A stretch of DNA of 64,000 bases from Pseudoduganella armeniaca (GCF_003028855.1 NZ_CP028324.1:5394001-5458000), one strand, 5' to 3'. Shown: positions 19,665-28,755, counted from the stretch's first letter. The notes: generated by a model from the letters alone, not told the origin. A program made the numbers and translations.

Positions 19665-21452
19665 ATGGCAGACACCGTAGGCGACTTCCTGCTGCAGCGC
19701 ATGAACGCGTGGGGCGTGCAGCGCGTGTTCGGGTATCCCGGCGACGGCATCAACGGCATCATGGGCGCGTTCGGGCGCCAGGATGCGATCGACTTCATCC
19801 AGGTGCGGCACGAGGAAATGGCCGCCTTCATGGCCACGGCGCACGCCAAGTTCACCGGCGAAGTCGGCGTCTGCGTGGCCACTTCCGGCCCCGGCGCGAT
19901 CCACCTGCTCAATGGCCTGTACGACGCCAAGCTCGATCATCAGCCGGTCGTGGCCATCGTCGGCCAGCAGAAGCGCGCCTCGATCGGCGGCGACTACCAG
20001 CAGGAAGTGGACCTGGTCTCGCTGTTCAAGGACGTGGCGCACGAGTACGTGCACATGGCAACCGACGCGGCCCAGGTGCGCCACCTGGTCGATCGCGCCT
20101 TCCGCATCGCCAAGGAACAACGCACCGTCACGTGCATCATCTTCCCGAACGACGTGCAGGAGCTGGACGCCGTGCCGAAGCCGCCGCGCGAGCACGGCAC
20201 TGTCCATTCCGGCATCGGCGCCCTCACCCGCAGCCACGTACCGCCGCTTGACGCCCTGCAGCAGGCCGCCAGCATCCTCAACGCAGGCAAGAAGGTGGCG
20301 ATCCTGGCCGGTGCCGGCGCGCTGCATGCGACGGACGAGCTGATCGAGGTGGCCGAGCTGCTGGGCGCGGGCATCGCCAAGGCGCTGCTGGGCAAGGCGG
20401 CGGTGCCGGACGACCTGCCTTTCGTCACCGGCTCGATCGGCCTGTTGGGCACGAAGCCCAGCCACGACATGATGAACGACTGCGACACGCTGCTGATGGT
20501 CGGCTCGAATTTCCCGTACAGCGAGTTCCTGCCGAAGGAAGGCCAGGCGCGCGGGGTGCAGATCGACATCGACGCGCGCCGCGCCAGCGTGCGCTATCCG
20601 ATGGAGTTCAACCTGATCGGCGACGCCAAGGCGACCCTGCGGGCGCTGATTCCGCTGTTGGAGCGCAAGGCCGACCGCACCTGGCAGGACGAGATCCGCG
20701 AAGGGGTCGAGCGCTGGTGGCGCGTGCTGGAGGGGCGCGCGATGAACGACGCCCATCCGATCAATCCACAACGGGTGTTCTGGGAGCTGTCGCCGCGGCT
20801 GCCGGAGAATTGCATCGTGGCCGTCGATTCCGGCTCGGTCGCCAACTGGTACGCGCGCGACGTGAAAATGCGGCGCGGGATGATGACCAGCGTGTCGGGC
20901 GGCCTGTCGACGATGGGCTGCGCGGTACCCTACGCGATCGCCGCCAAGTTCGCGCTGCCCGAGCGGCCCGTGGTCGCGCTGGTGGGCGATGGCGCCATGC
21001 AGATGAACGGCATCAATGGCCTGATCACGGTGGCGAAGTACTGGCGCCAGTGGGGCAACGGCAAGCTGGTGATCATGGTACTGAACAACCAGGACCTGAA
21101 CCTGGTCACGTGGGAAGAGCGCGCGATGGGCGGCACGCCGAAGTACGAGGCGTCGCAGACGATGCCGGACTTCCCGTACGCGGCCTATGCCGAGCTGCTC
21201 GGGCTGAAGGGCATCCGCGTCGATACGCCGGAGGGCGTGGCGGCCGGGTGGGAGGCCGCGCTGGCGTCCGACCGCCCCTGCGTGCTGGAGATGGTGACGG
21301 ACCCGAACGTGCCGCCACTGCCGCCGGACGTCTCGCCGAAGCAGGCCAAGGCCTACTTCGCCGCGCTGCTGAAGGGTGACCCGGACGCGCTGGCCATCGT
21401 CAAGGCCAGCATCAAGGAGACCTGGGAAGCCTGGTTCCCGCCGAAGAAGTGA
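19665..21452 (+). CDS. Thiamine diphosphate-dependent pyruvate oxidase-like enzyme (PoxB/YdaP type)
   Basis: 595 residues with the three-domain ThDP enzyme layout. The N-terminal pyrimidine-binding domain has VFGYPGDGINGIMGAF and the catalytic Glu in VRHEEMAAFMA. The central domain (about residues 195-330) is of TPP_enzyme_M type. The C-terminal domain has the ThDP motif GDGAMQMNGINGLI ending in VMVLNNQDLN. Closest known types are pyruvate:quinone oxidoreductase PoxB and Bacillus YdaP; acetolactate synthase is less likely because there is no small subunit and the gene is single. Exact substrate not provable from sequence. Confidence 0.85.
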   Translation: MADTVGDFLLQRMNAWGVQRVFGYPGDGINGIMGAFGRQDAIDFIQVRHEEMAAFMATAHAKFTGEVGVCVATSGPGAIHLLNGLYDAKLDHQPVVAIVGQQKRASIGGDYQQEVDLVSLFKDVAHEYVHMATDAAQVRHLVDRAFRIAKEQRTVTCIIFPNDVQELDAVPKPPREHGTVHSGIGALTRSHVPPLDALQQAASILNAGKKVAILAGAGALHATDELIEVAELLGAGIAKALLGKAAVPDDLPFVTGSIGLLGTKPSHDMMNDCDTLLMVGSNFPYSEFLPKEGQARGVQIDIDARRASVRYPMEFNLIGDAKATLRALIPLLERKADRTWQDEIREGVERWWRVLEGRAMNDAHPINPQRVFWELSPRLPENCIVAVDSGSVANWYARDVKMRRGMMTSVSGGLSTMGCAVPYAIAAKFALPERPVVALVGDGAMQMNGINGLITVAKYWRQWGNGKLVIMVLNNQDLNLVTWEERAMGGTPKYEASQTMPDFPYAAYAELLGLKGIRVDTPEGVAAGWEAALASDRPCVLEMVTDPNVPPLPPDVSPKQAKAYFAALLKGDPDALAIVKASIKETWEAWFPPKK

Positions 21453-21528
21453 GCCGGCCGCGCAATTGCTGGCGGCAACGCTTTGGTTTAGTATGGGACA
21501 CCCCAACCAAGCAGAAAGCACCGCCCCG

Positions 21529-22007
21529 ATGAGCAAGCCCTCCCGCCTTCCCGCCATTGCTGGCGCGCTTGCCGGCCTGCTGGCAGCCGGATTGGGAGTG
21601 ATGTACTTCGCCCCGCATGGCGACAAGGCGCCCGCCTCCGCCCCCGCCGCGTCGAGCCAGGCGCCGGCCCAGCGCCTGAGCCGCGATCAGGCGATGGAGC
21701 GTCTGCTGGCGCTGCCGGAGCTGAAGGCCTGGTCGGCCGCCATCGAGAAGAACTCCGGCGGCAGCCATCACGGTGCCGTCATCGAATACGACCCGGCCCC
21801 CGCCTCGTCGATGGCAAGCCGTACTACCAGCTCAACTTCGTCGAGAACACGCCGCAGGCGGCGCTGACGTGGCAGGGCTTCCTCGTCGGTGCCACTGGCG
21901 ACATCCTGGTCGAGGACGAGGCTTCCGATCAATTGCTGACGCTGGCGCGCTGGCGCAGCGAACAACAGCCGATGCAACGCACGGCGCCGCACCCGGCGAC
22001 ACCCTGA
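21529..22007 (+). pseudogene. Exported or membrane-anchored hypothetical protein, single-base frameshift
   Basis: MSKPSRLPAIAGALAGLLAA opens a signal-anchor protein. The frame runs through LSRDQAMERLLALPELKAWS to AVIEYDPAP, then shifts at the C run near 21797-21801 and reads a low-complexity Ser/Arg end. One added C gives RLVDGKPYYQLNFVENTPQA and continues to LEDEASDQLL-type sequence and a stop at 22007, 159 residues in all. The restored part resembles a small beta-domain with a Tyr-Tyr-Gln-Leu core. Probably intact in the real genome. Function unknown. Confidence 0.65.
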
Positions 22008-22030
22008 GGCCAGTACCGTATCATTGCACC

Positions 22031-22678
22031 ATGTTTAAAAAATTATTCGCCTCCTTCGGCGCACGCAAGGCCTTGCCGGGTGCCGCCGCCCGCCCGTATA
22101 AATCGGAACAACTGGACCTCGTCTACCAGCTGCTGTTCTGCGACGACCCGGACCTCGTCAAGGCCACGCCCGTGCAGGCCTCCCTGTTCGGCACCACGCC
22201 GGACCCGCGCGTGGTGCAGACCATCGGCGAGGACGCCGCCGAGGAAAGCCGCGTGCGCCTGCTGGCCTGGCACTGGCTGCGCGCCTCGGGCCAGCCATTC
22301 GCCTCGCGCGAAGTGCTGGGCATCGTGGTCGAGGTACCGCTGGAAGAAGGCCTGGACGCGCTGGCGGCCTATGCCGACGGCAGCGTACGCTATATCAACC
22401 ATACCGGCCGCGTGGCCGTGTTCGAGGGGGCTCCGGCCGAGGTCACCGAGCAGGGCAAGCGCCTGGTGCACGCGGCCATCCCGCTCGCGGTACGCGGGCC
22501 GGTCAAGCAACGCATGGCGCCGCCCACCCTGGGCGCCGTGCGCTTCTCGCTGCTGGCGGCCGACGGCCTGCACGTACGCGAGGGAACCTTTGCCGAGATC
22601 GCGCGCGACAAGCTGACCGGCCCCGTGCTGCAGGAAGCCCAGCGCCTGCTGGACACCGTCGTCAAGCAGGGGACGTGA
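22031..22678 (+). CDS. Conserved hypothetical protein, 215 residues
   Basis: Soluble, no signal peptide or membrane segment. Starts MFKKLFASFGARKALPGAAA. Contains LDLVYQLLFCDDPDLVKATP, LLAWHWLRASGQ and a regular VLGIVVEVPLEEGLDALAAY to DGSVRYINHTGRVAVFE segment that looks like an alpha/beta fold. I do not recognise the family. The last 17 bp overlap the convergent MFS gene. Confidence 0.78.
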   Translation: MFKKLFASFGARKALPGAAARPYKSEQLDLVYQLLFCDDPDLVKATPVQASLFGTTPDPRVVQTIGEDAAEESRVRLLAWHWLRASGQPFASREVLGIVVEVPLEEGLDALAAYADGSVRYINHTGRVAVFEGAPAEVTEQGKRLVHAAIPLAVRGPVKQRMAPPTLGAVRFSLLAADGLHVREGTFAEIARDKLTGPVLQEAQRLLDTVVKQGT

Positions 22679-23900
22679 CGGCCGGCCGCGCCGTCGCGGC
22701 AGGCACCCGCCCCACCCACCAGAAGGCGAACAGCACCAGCGCCGTCGCCACCCAGCCGTTGATGCCATAGCCGGCGATATGGCCGGCGGCGTCCGTGTGC
22801 AACCACGATCCGCCCAGCAGCGCACCGAGGCCGGTGCCGATCTGCGCCACCGCCGCGTTCGCGCTGAGGAAGGCGCCGCGCCGCTGCGGTTCCGGCACGG
22901 TCGTCATCAAGGCCTGCAGCGGCACGTTGCGGCCGGACATGGCGACCATGAAGAACGGGAACAGCGCGATCAGCACGGCCAGCGACAGCTGCGGCAGGTG
23001 CGTCATGCCCAGTATCGGCACGATCGACCCGAGCGCCATCCAGCGGTAGACGCGATGCTTGCCGGCCCGGTCGGACCAGCTGCCGATCAGGCGCGACGTG
23101 AAGAATGTCGCCAGGCCGCCGCCCAGGTAGATCCACATGATGTCGCCCGGACGCACGCCCAGGTTCCCCACCAGCACCGGCGAGATGAAGGGAATGATCA
23201 GCATCCCGGACAGCATCGTCACGAACGTCAGCAGGAAGGCGCGCAGGTGCGCCGGCACCCGCAGCAGCGCCACCAGGTCCGGCAGTACGCGCGCCAGCGG
23301 CACGCGCTGCCCCAGGTGGGTACGCAAGGCCGGCAATACGAACGCGGCCAGCAGCCAGATCGCCAGCGAGAAGGCCACCAGCAGGTAGAACGGCGACTGC
23401 CAGCCATAGCGCGCGGCCAGGCCCACGCCCAGCGGCACGCCGGCGATGGCCGCCATGCTGAACGACGTCATGACGACACCCGTCGCGGCACCGCGCCGCT
23501 CCGGCGGAATCAGGTCGCCGATGACGGCCATGCCGATCGCGCCCAGCACACCGCCGGTCAGGCCGGCGAAGGCGCGCGACAGCACCAGCACGTGGAAGCT
23601 GGGCGCCAGCGCGCAGGCCAGGTTGGACAGGTTGAACAGCATGAACACCGTCAGCAGCAGGCGCTTGCGGTCGAAGCGGTCGATATAGGCGGCAGCCAGC
23701 AGGCCGGACAGGCCGGCGCACCAGGCATAGGCCGAGACGGCGCCGGAAAACTGCGCTGCGCTGATGGCGAACGACTGCATCAGCTGGGGCGACAGCGGCA
23801 TCATGACCATGAAGTCCATGATGACGGTGAACTGGATCAGGGCGAGCAGCCACAGGACGAGACGCTCGCGGGTGGGAGTCAAAGGTAGGGTTGTCGTCAT
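22662..23900 (-). CDS. MFS transporter, probable drug or metabolite exporter
   Basis: 412 residues with 12 predicted membrane helices. It shows DHA1-like features: an early IMDFMVMMPLSPQLMQ, the loop 2-3 motif YIDRFDRKRLLL, and a helix 5 GxxxG-rich stretch (AIAGVPLGVGLAARYGW). The ATG with TTTCTTGAAC-like weak spacing is at 23900; 18 open codons upstream are not supported. It lies 62 bp behind the PadR-type regulator on the same strand, a common repressor-efflux pair, so inducible export is inferred. Confidence 0.87.
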   Translation of the reverse strand: MTTTLPLTPTRERLVLWLLALIQFTVIMDFMVMMPLSPQLMQSFAISAAQFSGAVSAYAWCAGLSGLLAAAYIDRFDRKRLLLTVFMLFNLSNLACALAPSFHVLVLSRAFAGLTGGVLGAIGMAVIGDLIPPERRGAATGVVMTSFSMAAIAGVPLGVGLAARYGWQSPFYLLVAFSLAIWLLAAFVLPALRTHLGQRVPLARVLPDLVALLRVPAHLRAFLLTFVTMLSGMLIIPFISPVLVGNLGVRPGDIMWIYLGGGLATFFTSRLIGSWSDRAGKHRVYRWMALGSIVPILGMTHLPQLSLAVLIALFPFFMVAMSGRNVPLQALMTTVPEPQRRGAFLSANAAVAQIGTGLGALLGGSWLHTDAAGHIAGYGINGWVATALVLFAFWWVGRVPAATARPAVTSPA

Positions 23901-23962
23901 TTCTTGTTCTTTCTTGTAGTGTGTGCCGGGGCGGGAGCGCACCCGCCCGCGCAATTCGCCGC

Positions 23963-24514
23963 TCAGTCGAGCTTGGCGATCTCGGCGCCGGCACGACGCA
24001 GGATGGCGGCGATCTGCTCGCGCCGTCCCGCCGGAGCGTGCGGGTCGCGCGCCCGCATGATCACCGTCCCCTTCAGCTCGTGCATCACGGCGCGCAGGTC
24101 GTCGTGGCGACCGTCGCCCCGGCCGGTGCCGCGGCCGCCCTCCGTCAGGCGCGCCATCACGGCATCGACCATCGCGCGGTTCTCGTCGAGGAATGCCTGG
24201 CCTTCCGGCGTGATCGAGTGCAGTTTCTTGTTGCCTTCCTGGCTGATCGACACGTGGCCCATGTCGTACAACATCGCCATCAACGGATAGATGGCGCCGG
24301 GGCTGGGCGCATAGCCGCCGCCGATGCGCGTCTCCAATTCCTTGATGATCTCATAGCCGTGGCGGGGCTTCTCGGCGATCAGTTGCAGCACGACGTAGCG
24401 CATCGCGCCCGAGTCGAACATGCGCGGGCCGCGGCCGCCGCCCCCCATGCCGCGGTGGTGGTGGTGGTGGTGGTCGTGCATGTGGAAGCCGTGCTTGCGG
24501 AACATGTGGAACAT
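23963..24514 (-). CDS. PadR-family transcriptional regulator
   Basis: 183 residues. The N-terminus is His/Gly-rich (HDHHHHHHRGMGGGGRGP) and may bind metal or be disordered. The PadR winged helix follows: MRYVVLQLIAEKPRHGYEII, then GGYAPSPGAIYPLMAMLYDM and ISQEGNKKLHSITPEGQAFL (about residues 38-108). The C-terminal dimerisation helices contain a Gly/Arg linker. AAGGAG lies before the ATG. Palindromic AT-rich operators sit directly upstream, so it probably represses itself and the following MFS gene. Confidence 0.92.
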   Translation of the reverse strand: MFHMFRKHGFHMHDHHHHHHRGMGGGGRGPRMFDSGAMRYVVLQLIAEKPRHGYEIIKELETRIGGGYAPSPGAIYPLMAMLYDMGHVSISQEGNKKLHSITPEGQAFLDENRAMVDAVMARLTEGGRGTGRGDGRHDDLRAVMHELKGTVIMRARDPHAPAGRREQIAAILRRAGAEIAKLD

Positions 24515-24525
24515 GGGTTTCTCCT

Positions 24526-24555
24526 TACGATATATCTTACATACGATATATCGTA
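24526..24555. promoter_or_regulatory. Tandem palindromic operators, probable PadR site
   Basis: TACGATATATCGTA (24542-24555) is a perfect 14-bp palindrome; TACGATATATCTTA (24526-24539) is a near copy 16 bp away, in phase for one face of two half turns. They are AT-rich in a GC-rich region and end 11 bp before the padR start. Confidence 0.7.
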
Positions 24556-24614
24556 AACGTTTTCTGGCCGAGTGCAAGGTTTTTTTGGCTTGGCAAGCCC
24601 GCGGTGCCTCAGGG

Positions 24615-24713
24615 TTGGGGTCTGTCCCCACAGGGGACTGATCCCGGTTTTTATCGCCGGCCGGACGTTAACGATGAAAACCGGGGTCAGTCTCTTGCAA
24701 GGACAGACCCCAA
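24615..24713. repeat. REPIN-like long palindrome
   Basis: Outer arms TTGGGGTCTGTCC and GGACAGACCCCAA pair perfectly. Inner arms GGACTGATCCCGGTTTT and AAAACCGGGGTCAGTC pair with one or two mismatches. A small ATCG/CGAT pair closes the centre. About 99 nt: two inverted palindromic units, sharing GACTGACCCC-type words with the repeats at 9427 and 30501. It fills most of the padR to 33-aa ORF gap. Confidence 0.72.
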
Positions 24714-24830
24714 GCCTGAAGCATTTCGACGGAGCCAGCAAAACTTCGAATCAGGCCCAAACGTGGTCGCGCGCACAGTCACGCCAGCCCCGGACCGGCA
24801 CAATGAGCCATCCACTAAAGGAGGAAAACC

Positions 24831-24932
24831 ATGCGCAAGATGATCATGATGGCCATCGCCGGCTTTATCTGGAAAAAAGTCCAGGCACGAATGAACCGTG
24901 CCCCGGCCCGGCCGATGCCGCGCCGCTACTGA
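24831..24932 (+). CDS. Small ORF, 33 residues, basic amphipathic
   Basis: MRKMIMMAIAGFIWKKVQAR is followed by MNRAPARPMPRRY. AAGGAGG lies 6 bp before the ATG, the strongest ribosome-binding site in the region, and an intrinsic terminator starts 14 bp after the stop, so it looks like a complete transcription unit. One short hydrophobic helix with basic flanks suggests membrane association. No family recognised. Confidence 0.6.
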   Translation: MRKMIMMAIAGFIWKKVQARMNRAPARPMPRRY

Positions 24933-24946
24933 AGCGGCGAGACCAC

Positions 24947-24982
24947 AAAAAAGCCGGGGCGCTCGCGCGGCCCGGCTTTTTT
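24947..24982. terminator. Bidirectional intrinsic terminator
   Basis: AAAAAAGCCGGG pairs with CCCGGCTTTTTT around a GC-rich loop (GCGCTCGCGCGG). It can end the 33-residue ORF and the convergent glk-hexR gene. Confidence 0.92.
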
Positions 24983-24998
24983 ACGAGTATCGAAGGCG

Positions 24999-26867
24999 TC
25001 AGCTGTCCAGGTGCGAGATCAGCAAGCGAGGGCTTTCCTGCGCCGCGCCCTTGCGCTCCAGCACCAGCGCCTTGTTCGACTCGTCCAGCGAGATGCCCAC
25101 CGTCAGGATGTCGATCAGCAGCAACTGCAGGATGCGCGAGATCATCGACAGGAACGTCGTGCTGTCCTCGCTGTGATCCACGGCCAGGCAGACGGTCGCC
25201 TTCTTCGCCAGCGGCGACTGGCTGGTCGTGATGGCGATGACGTCGGCGCCGCCGGCGCGCGCCGTGTCCACCGCGTCCAACAGCTCCGGCAGCTTGCCGG
25301 AGTTGGAGATGGCGATCACCACGTCGCCCGGCTGCAGCAGCTCGGCCGCCAGCGACAGCAGGTGCGAGTCGCCGTACGAGGCGGTTGGAATGCGGAAGCG
25401 GAAGAACTTGTGCTGGCCGTCCAGGCCCACCACGCGCGAGTTCCCCATCGCGTAGAACTCCACCTTTTTCGCCTTCGAGACCAGCGCGATGGCGCGGTCG
25501 AGCGAGCGCACGTCCAGCTGGTCGCGGAACTTCAGGATCGCCGATACCGTGTTGTCGATCACCTTGGCCGACAGGTCGTGCGTGCTGTCGCTGACCCGCA
25601 CCTGGCTGTGACGGACCGGAATCGCGCCGGTCAGGCTGCTGGCGAACTTCAGCTTGAAGTCGGCCAGGCCGGTGAAGCCCAGCGAGCGGCAGAAGCGGAT
25701 CACGGTCGGCTGCGACACTTCGGCCAGGCGCGCGATGTCCGCGATCGGCTCGTTCAGCACCAGGCGCGGCTGCTCCAGCACCAGCTGCGCCACGCGCTGC
25801 TCGGCCGGCGTGAGCTCGTGGTGCAGGTGCTGCACGCGCTCCATCAAGGTGTTGGCGCCGCTGCGCCCGCGCAGGTGCTCGGACAGGATCGTCGCGACGC
25901 CGTAGAAAGCCGGATTGGGTGTCGTGATGACGTAGGTCGGGATTTCGGCCAGGTAGGACGAGAAGCGCCCCTTGGCCTCGAAGCGGGTACGGAACGGCGA
26001 CTCCTTGAACCACTCGCCCATGCGCGGCACGATGCCGCCGCCGATGAAGATGCCGCCGAACGAGCCCAGGGTGACGGCCAGGTTGGCCGCGGCACCGCCC
26101 AGCATCGCGCAGAAGCACTCCAGCACCTCCAGGCACAGCGCGTCCTTGTCCTTCAACGCACCGGCGATGATCTGCTGCGACGTCAGGTCGCGCACCTGGC
26201 GGCCGTTGCGGCGCGCGATGGCGCGATAGATGATCTCCATGCCGGGGCCCGAAATCAGGCGCTCGTTCGACACGTGCGACCAGGTCTGCCAGGCATACTG
26301 CAGGATCGCGTATTCGCGTTCGTCGGCCGGGGCGAAATTGTTGTGGCCACCTTCGGAACCCAGCGTGACGAAGCCGTCGACCGTCGGAATCACGCCGGAG
26401 CAGCCCAGGCCCGTGCCCGGGCCCAGCACGCCGATGACGGAATTGGCTGCCGGCGCGCCGCCGCCCACCTGCATCAGGTCGGACGGCTTGAACGTGGGGA
26501 TCGCCATCGCCAGCGCCGTGAAGTCGTTTACCACCAGCAGCGTGTGCAGGCCCAGTTCGCGCCGCACTTCGTCGGTGGAGAACTGCCAGTCCCGGTTCGT
26601 CATGCGGATGTAGTCGCCATGGACGGGATTGGCCAGCGCCAGCGCGCCGTGATTCAGGTTGATATCCGGATGGTCGGCCAGGTAGCTGCGCAAGAGGGGC
26701 ACGATGCCGGTGTAGTCGTCGCACTGCAGCACCCGCACCGACTGGTATTCGCCGGGCGCCGTCTGCAGGGCGAAGCGGGCGTGCGTGGCGCCGATGTCGG
26801 CCAGCAGGCGGGGACCGTCGGCAAACGCGGTGCGGCTCAGTTTTTGGTCTACATCCAGTTGTTTCAT
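24999..26867 (-). CDS. glk: Glucokinase-HexR fusion (bifunctional kinase and RpiR-type regulator)
   Basis: 622 residues in two halves. Residues about 20-335 are bacterial glucokinase: LLADIGATHARFAL (phosphate 1 motif), VNDFTALAMAIPTF (catalytic Asp), VLGPGTGLGCSGVI and SEGGHNNFAP. Residues about 345-420 are an RpiR/HTH_6 domain (LTPAEQRVAQLVL, VSQPTVIRFCRSLGFTGLAD). Residues about 455-600 are a SIS sugar-phosphate domain (VEFYAMGNSRVVG, ISNSGKLPELLDAV). Such fusions are known in Burkholderiales. The protein would phosphorylate glucose and, through the SIS domain, repress target genes until the HexR effector 2-keto-3-deoxy-6-phosphogluconate builds up (known for HexR). HexR-like boxes occur across this window. 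Confidence 0.95.
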   Translation of the reverse strand: MKQLDVDQKLSRTAFADGPRLLADIGATHARFALQTAPGEYQSVRVLQCDDYTGIVPLLRSYLADHPDINLNHGALALANPVHGDYIRMTNRDWQFSTDEVRRELGLHTLLVVNDFTALAMAIPTFKPSDLMQVGGGAPAANSVIGVLGPGTGLGCSGVIPTVDGFVTLGSEGGHNNFAPADEREYAILQYAWQTWSHVSNERLISGPGMEIIYRAIARRNGRQVRDLTSQQIIAGALKDKDALCLEVLECFCAMLGGAAANLAVTLGSFGGIFIGGGIVPRMGEWFKESPFRTRFEAKGRFSSYLAEIPTYVITTPNPAFYGVATILSEHLRGRSGANTLMERVQHLHHELTPAEQRVAQLVLEQPRLVLNEPIADIARLAEVSQPTVIRFCRSLGFTGLADFKLKFASSLTGAIPVRHSQVRVSDSTHDLSAKVIDNTVSAILKFRDQLDVRSLDRAIALVSKAKKVEFYAMGNSRVVGLDGQHKFFRFRIPTASYGDSHLLSLAAELLQPGDVVIAISNSGKLPELLDAVDTARAGGADVIAITTSQSPLAKKATVCLAVDHSEDSTTFLSMISRILQLLLIDILTVGISLDESNKALVLERKGAAQESPRLLISHLDS

Positions 26868-26936
26868 CGTCTGCCCTGCCCTAGTGAAGATTTGCTAATG
26901 CCACAGAGGCCGCAGCATACCGTAAATAACGCCCAC

Positions 26937-26968
26937 AAAAAAGACAGGCCCGGTCGCGACCGGGCCTG
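26937..26968 (-). terminator. Intrinsic terminator of the alpha-glucosidase gene
   Basis: CAGGCCCGGTCG and CGACCGGGCCTG form a perfect palindrome; on the minus strand it is followed by TCTTTTTT. Confidence 0.88.
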
Positions 26969-26973
26969 GGCTC

Positions 26974-28593
26974 TTACGCGGCGTAGCCGTACCACGCGCC
27001 GCACGGCGGCAATGTGACCTCGTCGCCTTGCACTTCGCCCGGCAACCCGGGCTGCGCCAGCGCCTCGGCGCCGCGCAGCTGCGGCAAGGAGAAGCGCACC
27101 GTTTCGCCACCCAGGTTGAACAGGCACAGGACACTGCGCTCGCCCGGCAGGTCGCGACGGAACGCCAGCACCGGTTCGGGCGCGGGCAGGAACTCGATGT
27201 CGCCGCGCGTGAGCTGCGGCATCGTGCGGCGCCAGGCGATCAGGCGGCGCGCGAAGTTCAAAGGCGAATGCTCGTCTGCCTCCTGCTTCGAGGCGGCGGC
27301 GGCGAGGTGCTCGGGCGCCACCGGCAGCCATGGCTTGCCGCTGGTGAAACCGCCGTTCGGACCGTCGGTCCAGGCGATCGGCGTGCGGCAGCCGTCACGG
27401 CCCTTGAACTCGGGCCAGAACGTGATGCCGTATGGGTCCTGGATCAGTTCATACGGCACGTCCGCCTCGGTAAAGGCCAGCTCGTCGCCCTGGTACAGCG
27501 TGGGCGTGCCTTTCAGGGACAGCTGCAGCGCCAGCGCGAGCTTGCCGAATGCCACCGGGTCCTTGCCCTTGCCCCAGCGCGTGGCCACGCGCGGCACGTC
27601 GTGGTTGCCGATCGACCAGGAGGCCCAGCCGTCCTTGACGCGGCGGTTGAATTCCTCCACCTGGCCGCGGATGTGCTTTGCCGAGTGGTCTTCCGTCAGC
27701 AGGTTGAAGCTGTAGGCCATGTGCAGGCGGTTGCCGCCGGCCGTGTATTCGGCCATGTAGGCCAGCGCGTCGTCCGCACCCACTTCGCCGATCGAGACGG
27801 CGCCGAATTCGTCCAGCACCTGGCGCACGCGCTCCAGGTACGGCACGTTCTCCGGCCGGCACTTGTCGTAGATATGAGCCTGGAAGCCGTACGGGTTGAC
27901 GTCGGTGACGGTGGAGGTGTCGCGCACCGTGGCCGGCGGGTTGCTGCGCAGCTGCTGGTCGTGGAAGTGGAACGTGACGGCATCGAGGCGCACGCCGTCG
28001 ACGCCGCGCGCCAGCCAGAAACGCAGCCCGTCCAGCATGGCCTGCTGCACTTCCGGGTTGTGGAAGTTCAGGTCCGGCTGGCTGGTCAGGAAATTGTGCA
28101 TGTAGTACTGCTTGCGGCGCGAATCCCACTGCCATGCCGAGCCACCGAAGATGGACAGCCAGTTGTTGGGCGGATTCCCGTCCGGCAGCGGGTCGGCCCA
28201 GACGAACCAGTCGGCCTTCGGGTTGTCCCGGCTGCTGCGGCTCTCGACGAACCAGGGGTGCTGGTCGGAGCAGTGGCTCATCACCTGGTCGATCATGATC
28301 TTCACGCCCACGCTGTGCGCCTTGGCGATCAGGCGGTCGAAGTCGGCCAGCGTGCCGAACATCGGGTCGACGTCGCAGTAATCGGCGATGTCGTAGCCGA
28401 AGTCCTTCATCGGCGACTTGAAGAAGGGCGACACCCAGACGATGTCCACGCCCAGCTTGGCGATGTAGTCGAGGCGCTCGGTAATGCCGTTCAGGTCGCC
28501 GATACCATCGCCGTTCGTGTCGAGGTAGCTGCGCGGGTACACCTGATAGATGATGGCTTCCTGCCACCAGGTCGGGGACGATGTCTGGCTCAT
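26974..28593 (-). CDS. Alpha-glucosidase, GH13 (subfamily 23-like), cytoplasmic
   Basis: 539 residues without a signal peptide, so it acts in the cytosol on imported maltose and short maltodextrins. Catalytic residues are the Asp nucleophile in DGVRLDAV (residue 204), the Glu acid/base in SIGEVG (residue 270) and the Asp in IGNHDVPR (332), close to the positions known in Halomonas HaG. Also present are the typical EAIIYQVYPRSYLDTNGDGI opening and WLARGVDG. The ATG at 28593 is preferred over an upstream ATG that lacks a plausible context. Two HexR-like boxes lie upstream, and the glucokinase fusion is next downstream. Confidence 0.94.
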   Translation of the reverse strand: MSQTSSPTWWQEAIIYQVYPRSYLDTNGDGIGDLNGITERLDYIAKLGVDIVWVSPFFKSPMKDFGYDIADYCDVDPMFGTLADFDRLIAKAHSVGVKIMIDQVMSHCSDQHPWFVESRSSRDNPKADWFVWADPLPDGNPPNNWLSIFGGSAWQWDSRRKQYYMHNFLTSQPDLNFHNPEVQQAMLDGLRFWLARGVDGVRLDAVTFHFHDQQLRSNPPATVRDTSTVTDVNPYGFQAHIYDKCRPENVPYLERVRQVLDEFGAVSIGEVGADDALAYMAEYTAGGNRLHMAYSFNLLTEDHSAKHIRGQVEEFNRRVKDGWASWSIGNHDVPRVATRWGKGKDPVAFGKLALALQLSLKGTPTLYQGDELAFTEADVPYELIQDPYGITFWPEFKGRDGCRTPIAWTDGPNGGFTSGKPWLPVAPEHLAAAASKQEADEHSPLNFARRLIAWRRTMPQLTRGDIEFLPAPEPVLAFRRDLPGERSVLCLFNLGGETVRFSLPQLRGAEALAQPGLPGEVQGDEVTLPPCGAWYGYAA

Positions 28594-28619
28594 GTCGATT
28601 CCGGTTGTTGAGGGAGAAT

Positions 28620-28634
28620 TGTAGAGAATATACA
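28620..28634. promoter_or_regulatory. HexR-like box 1 upstream of the alpha-glucosidase
   Basis: TGTAG-AGAAT-ATACA, one mismatch from TGTAG-N5-CTACA, 27 bp before the alpha-glucosidase start, where a bound repressor would block elongation or the promoter. Confidence 0.45.
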
Positions 28635-28740
28635 TCATGCATAATGAATTCTCAACGCTTCGCGCCGACCGCGTAGTTCAGTTCATCCTTTTCAAATCAA
28701 CGACTTAGCTTACACCACCTAAAAATTTTTGCAACGGCGC

Positions 28741-28755
28741 GGTAGTCAAACTACA
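28741..28755. promoter_or_regulatory. HexR-like box 2 between alpha-glucosidase and POT transporter
   Basis: GGTAG-TCAAA-CTACA. It lies in the 309-bp divergent gap, about 150 bp from each start, so it could serve both directions. The rest of the gap is AT-rich near the alpha-glucosidase and shows no further gene. Confidence 0.5.

Noticed and set aside
19665..21452. Acetolactate synthase large subunit
   Set aside because: No small subunit follows, and the sequence shows the PoxB/YdaP pattern rather than IlvB-type motifs; ilvD is 8 kb away.
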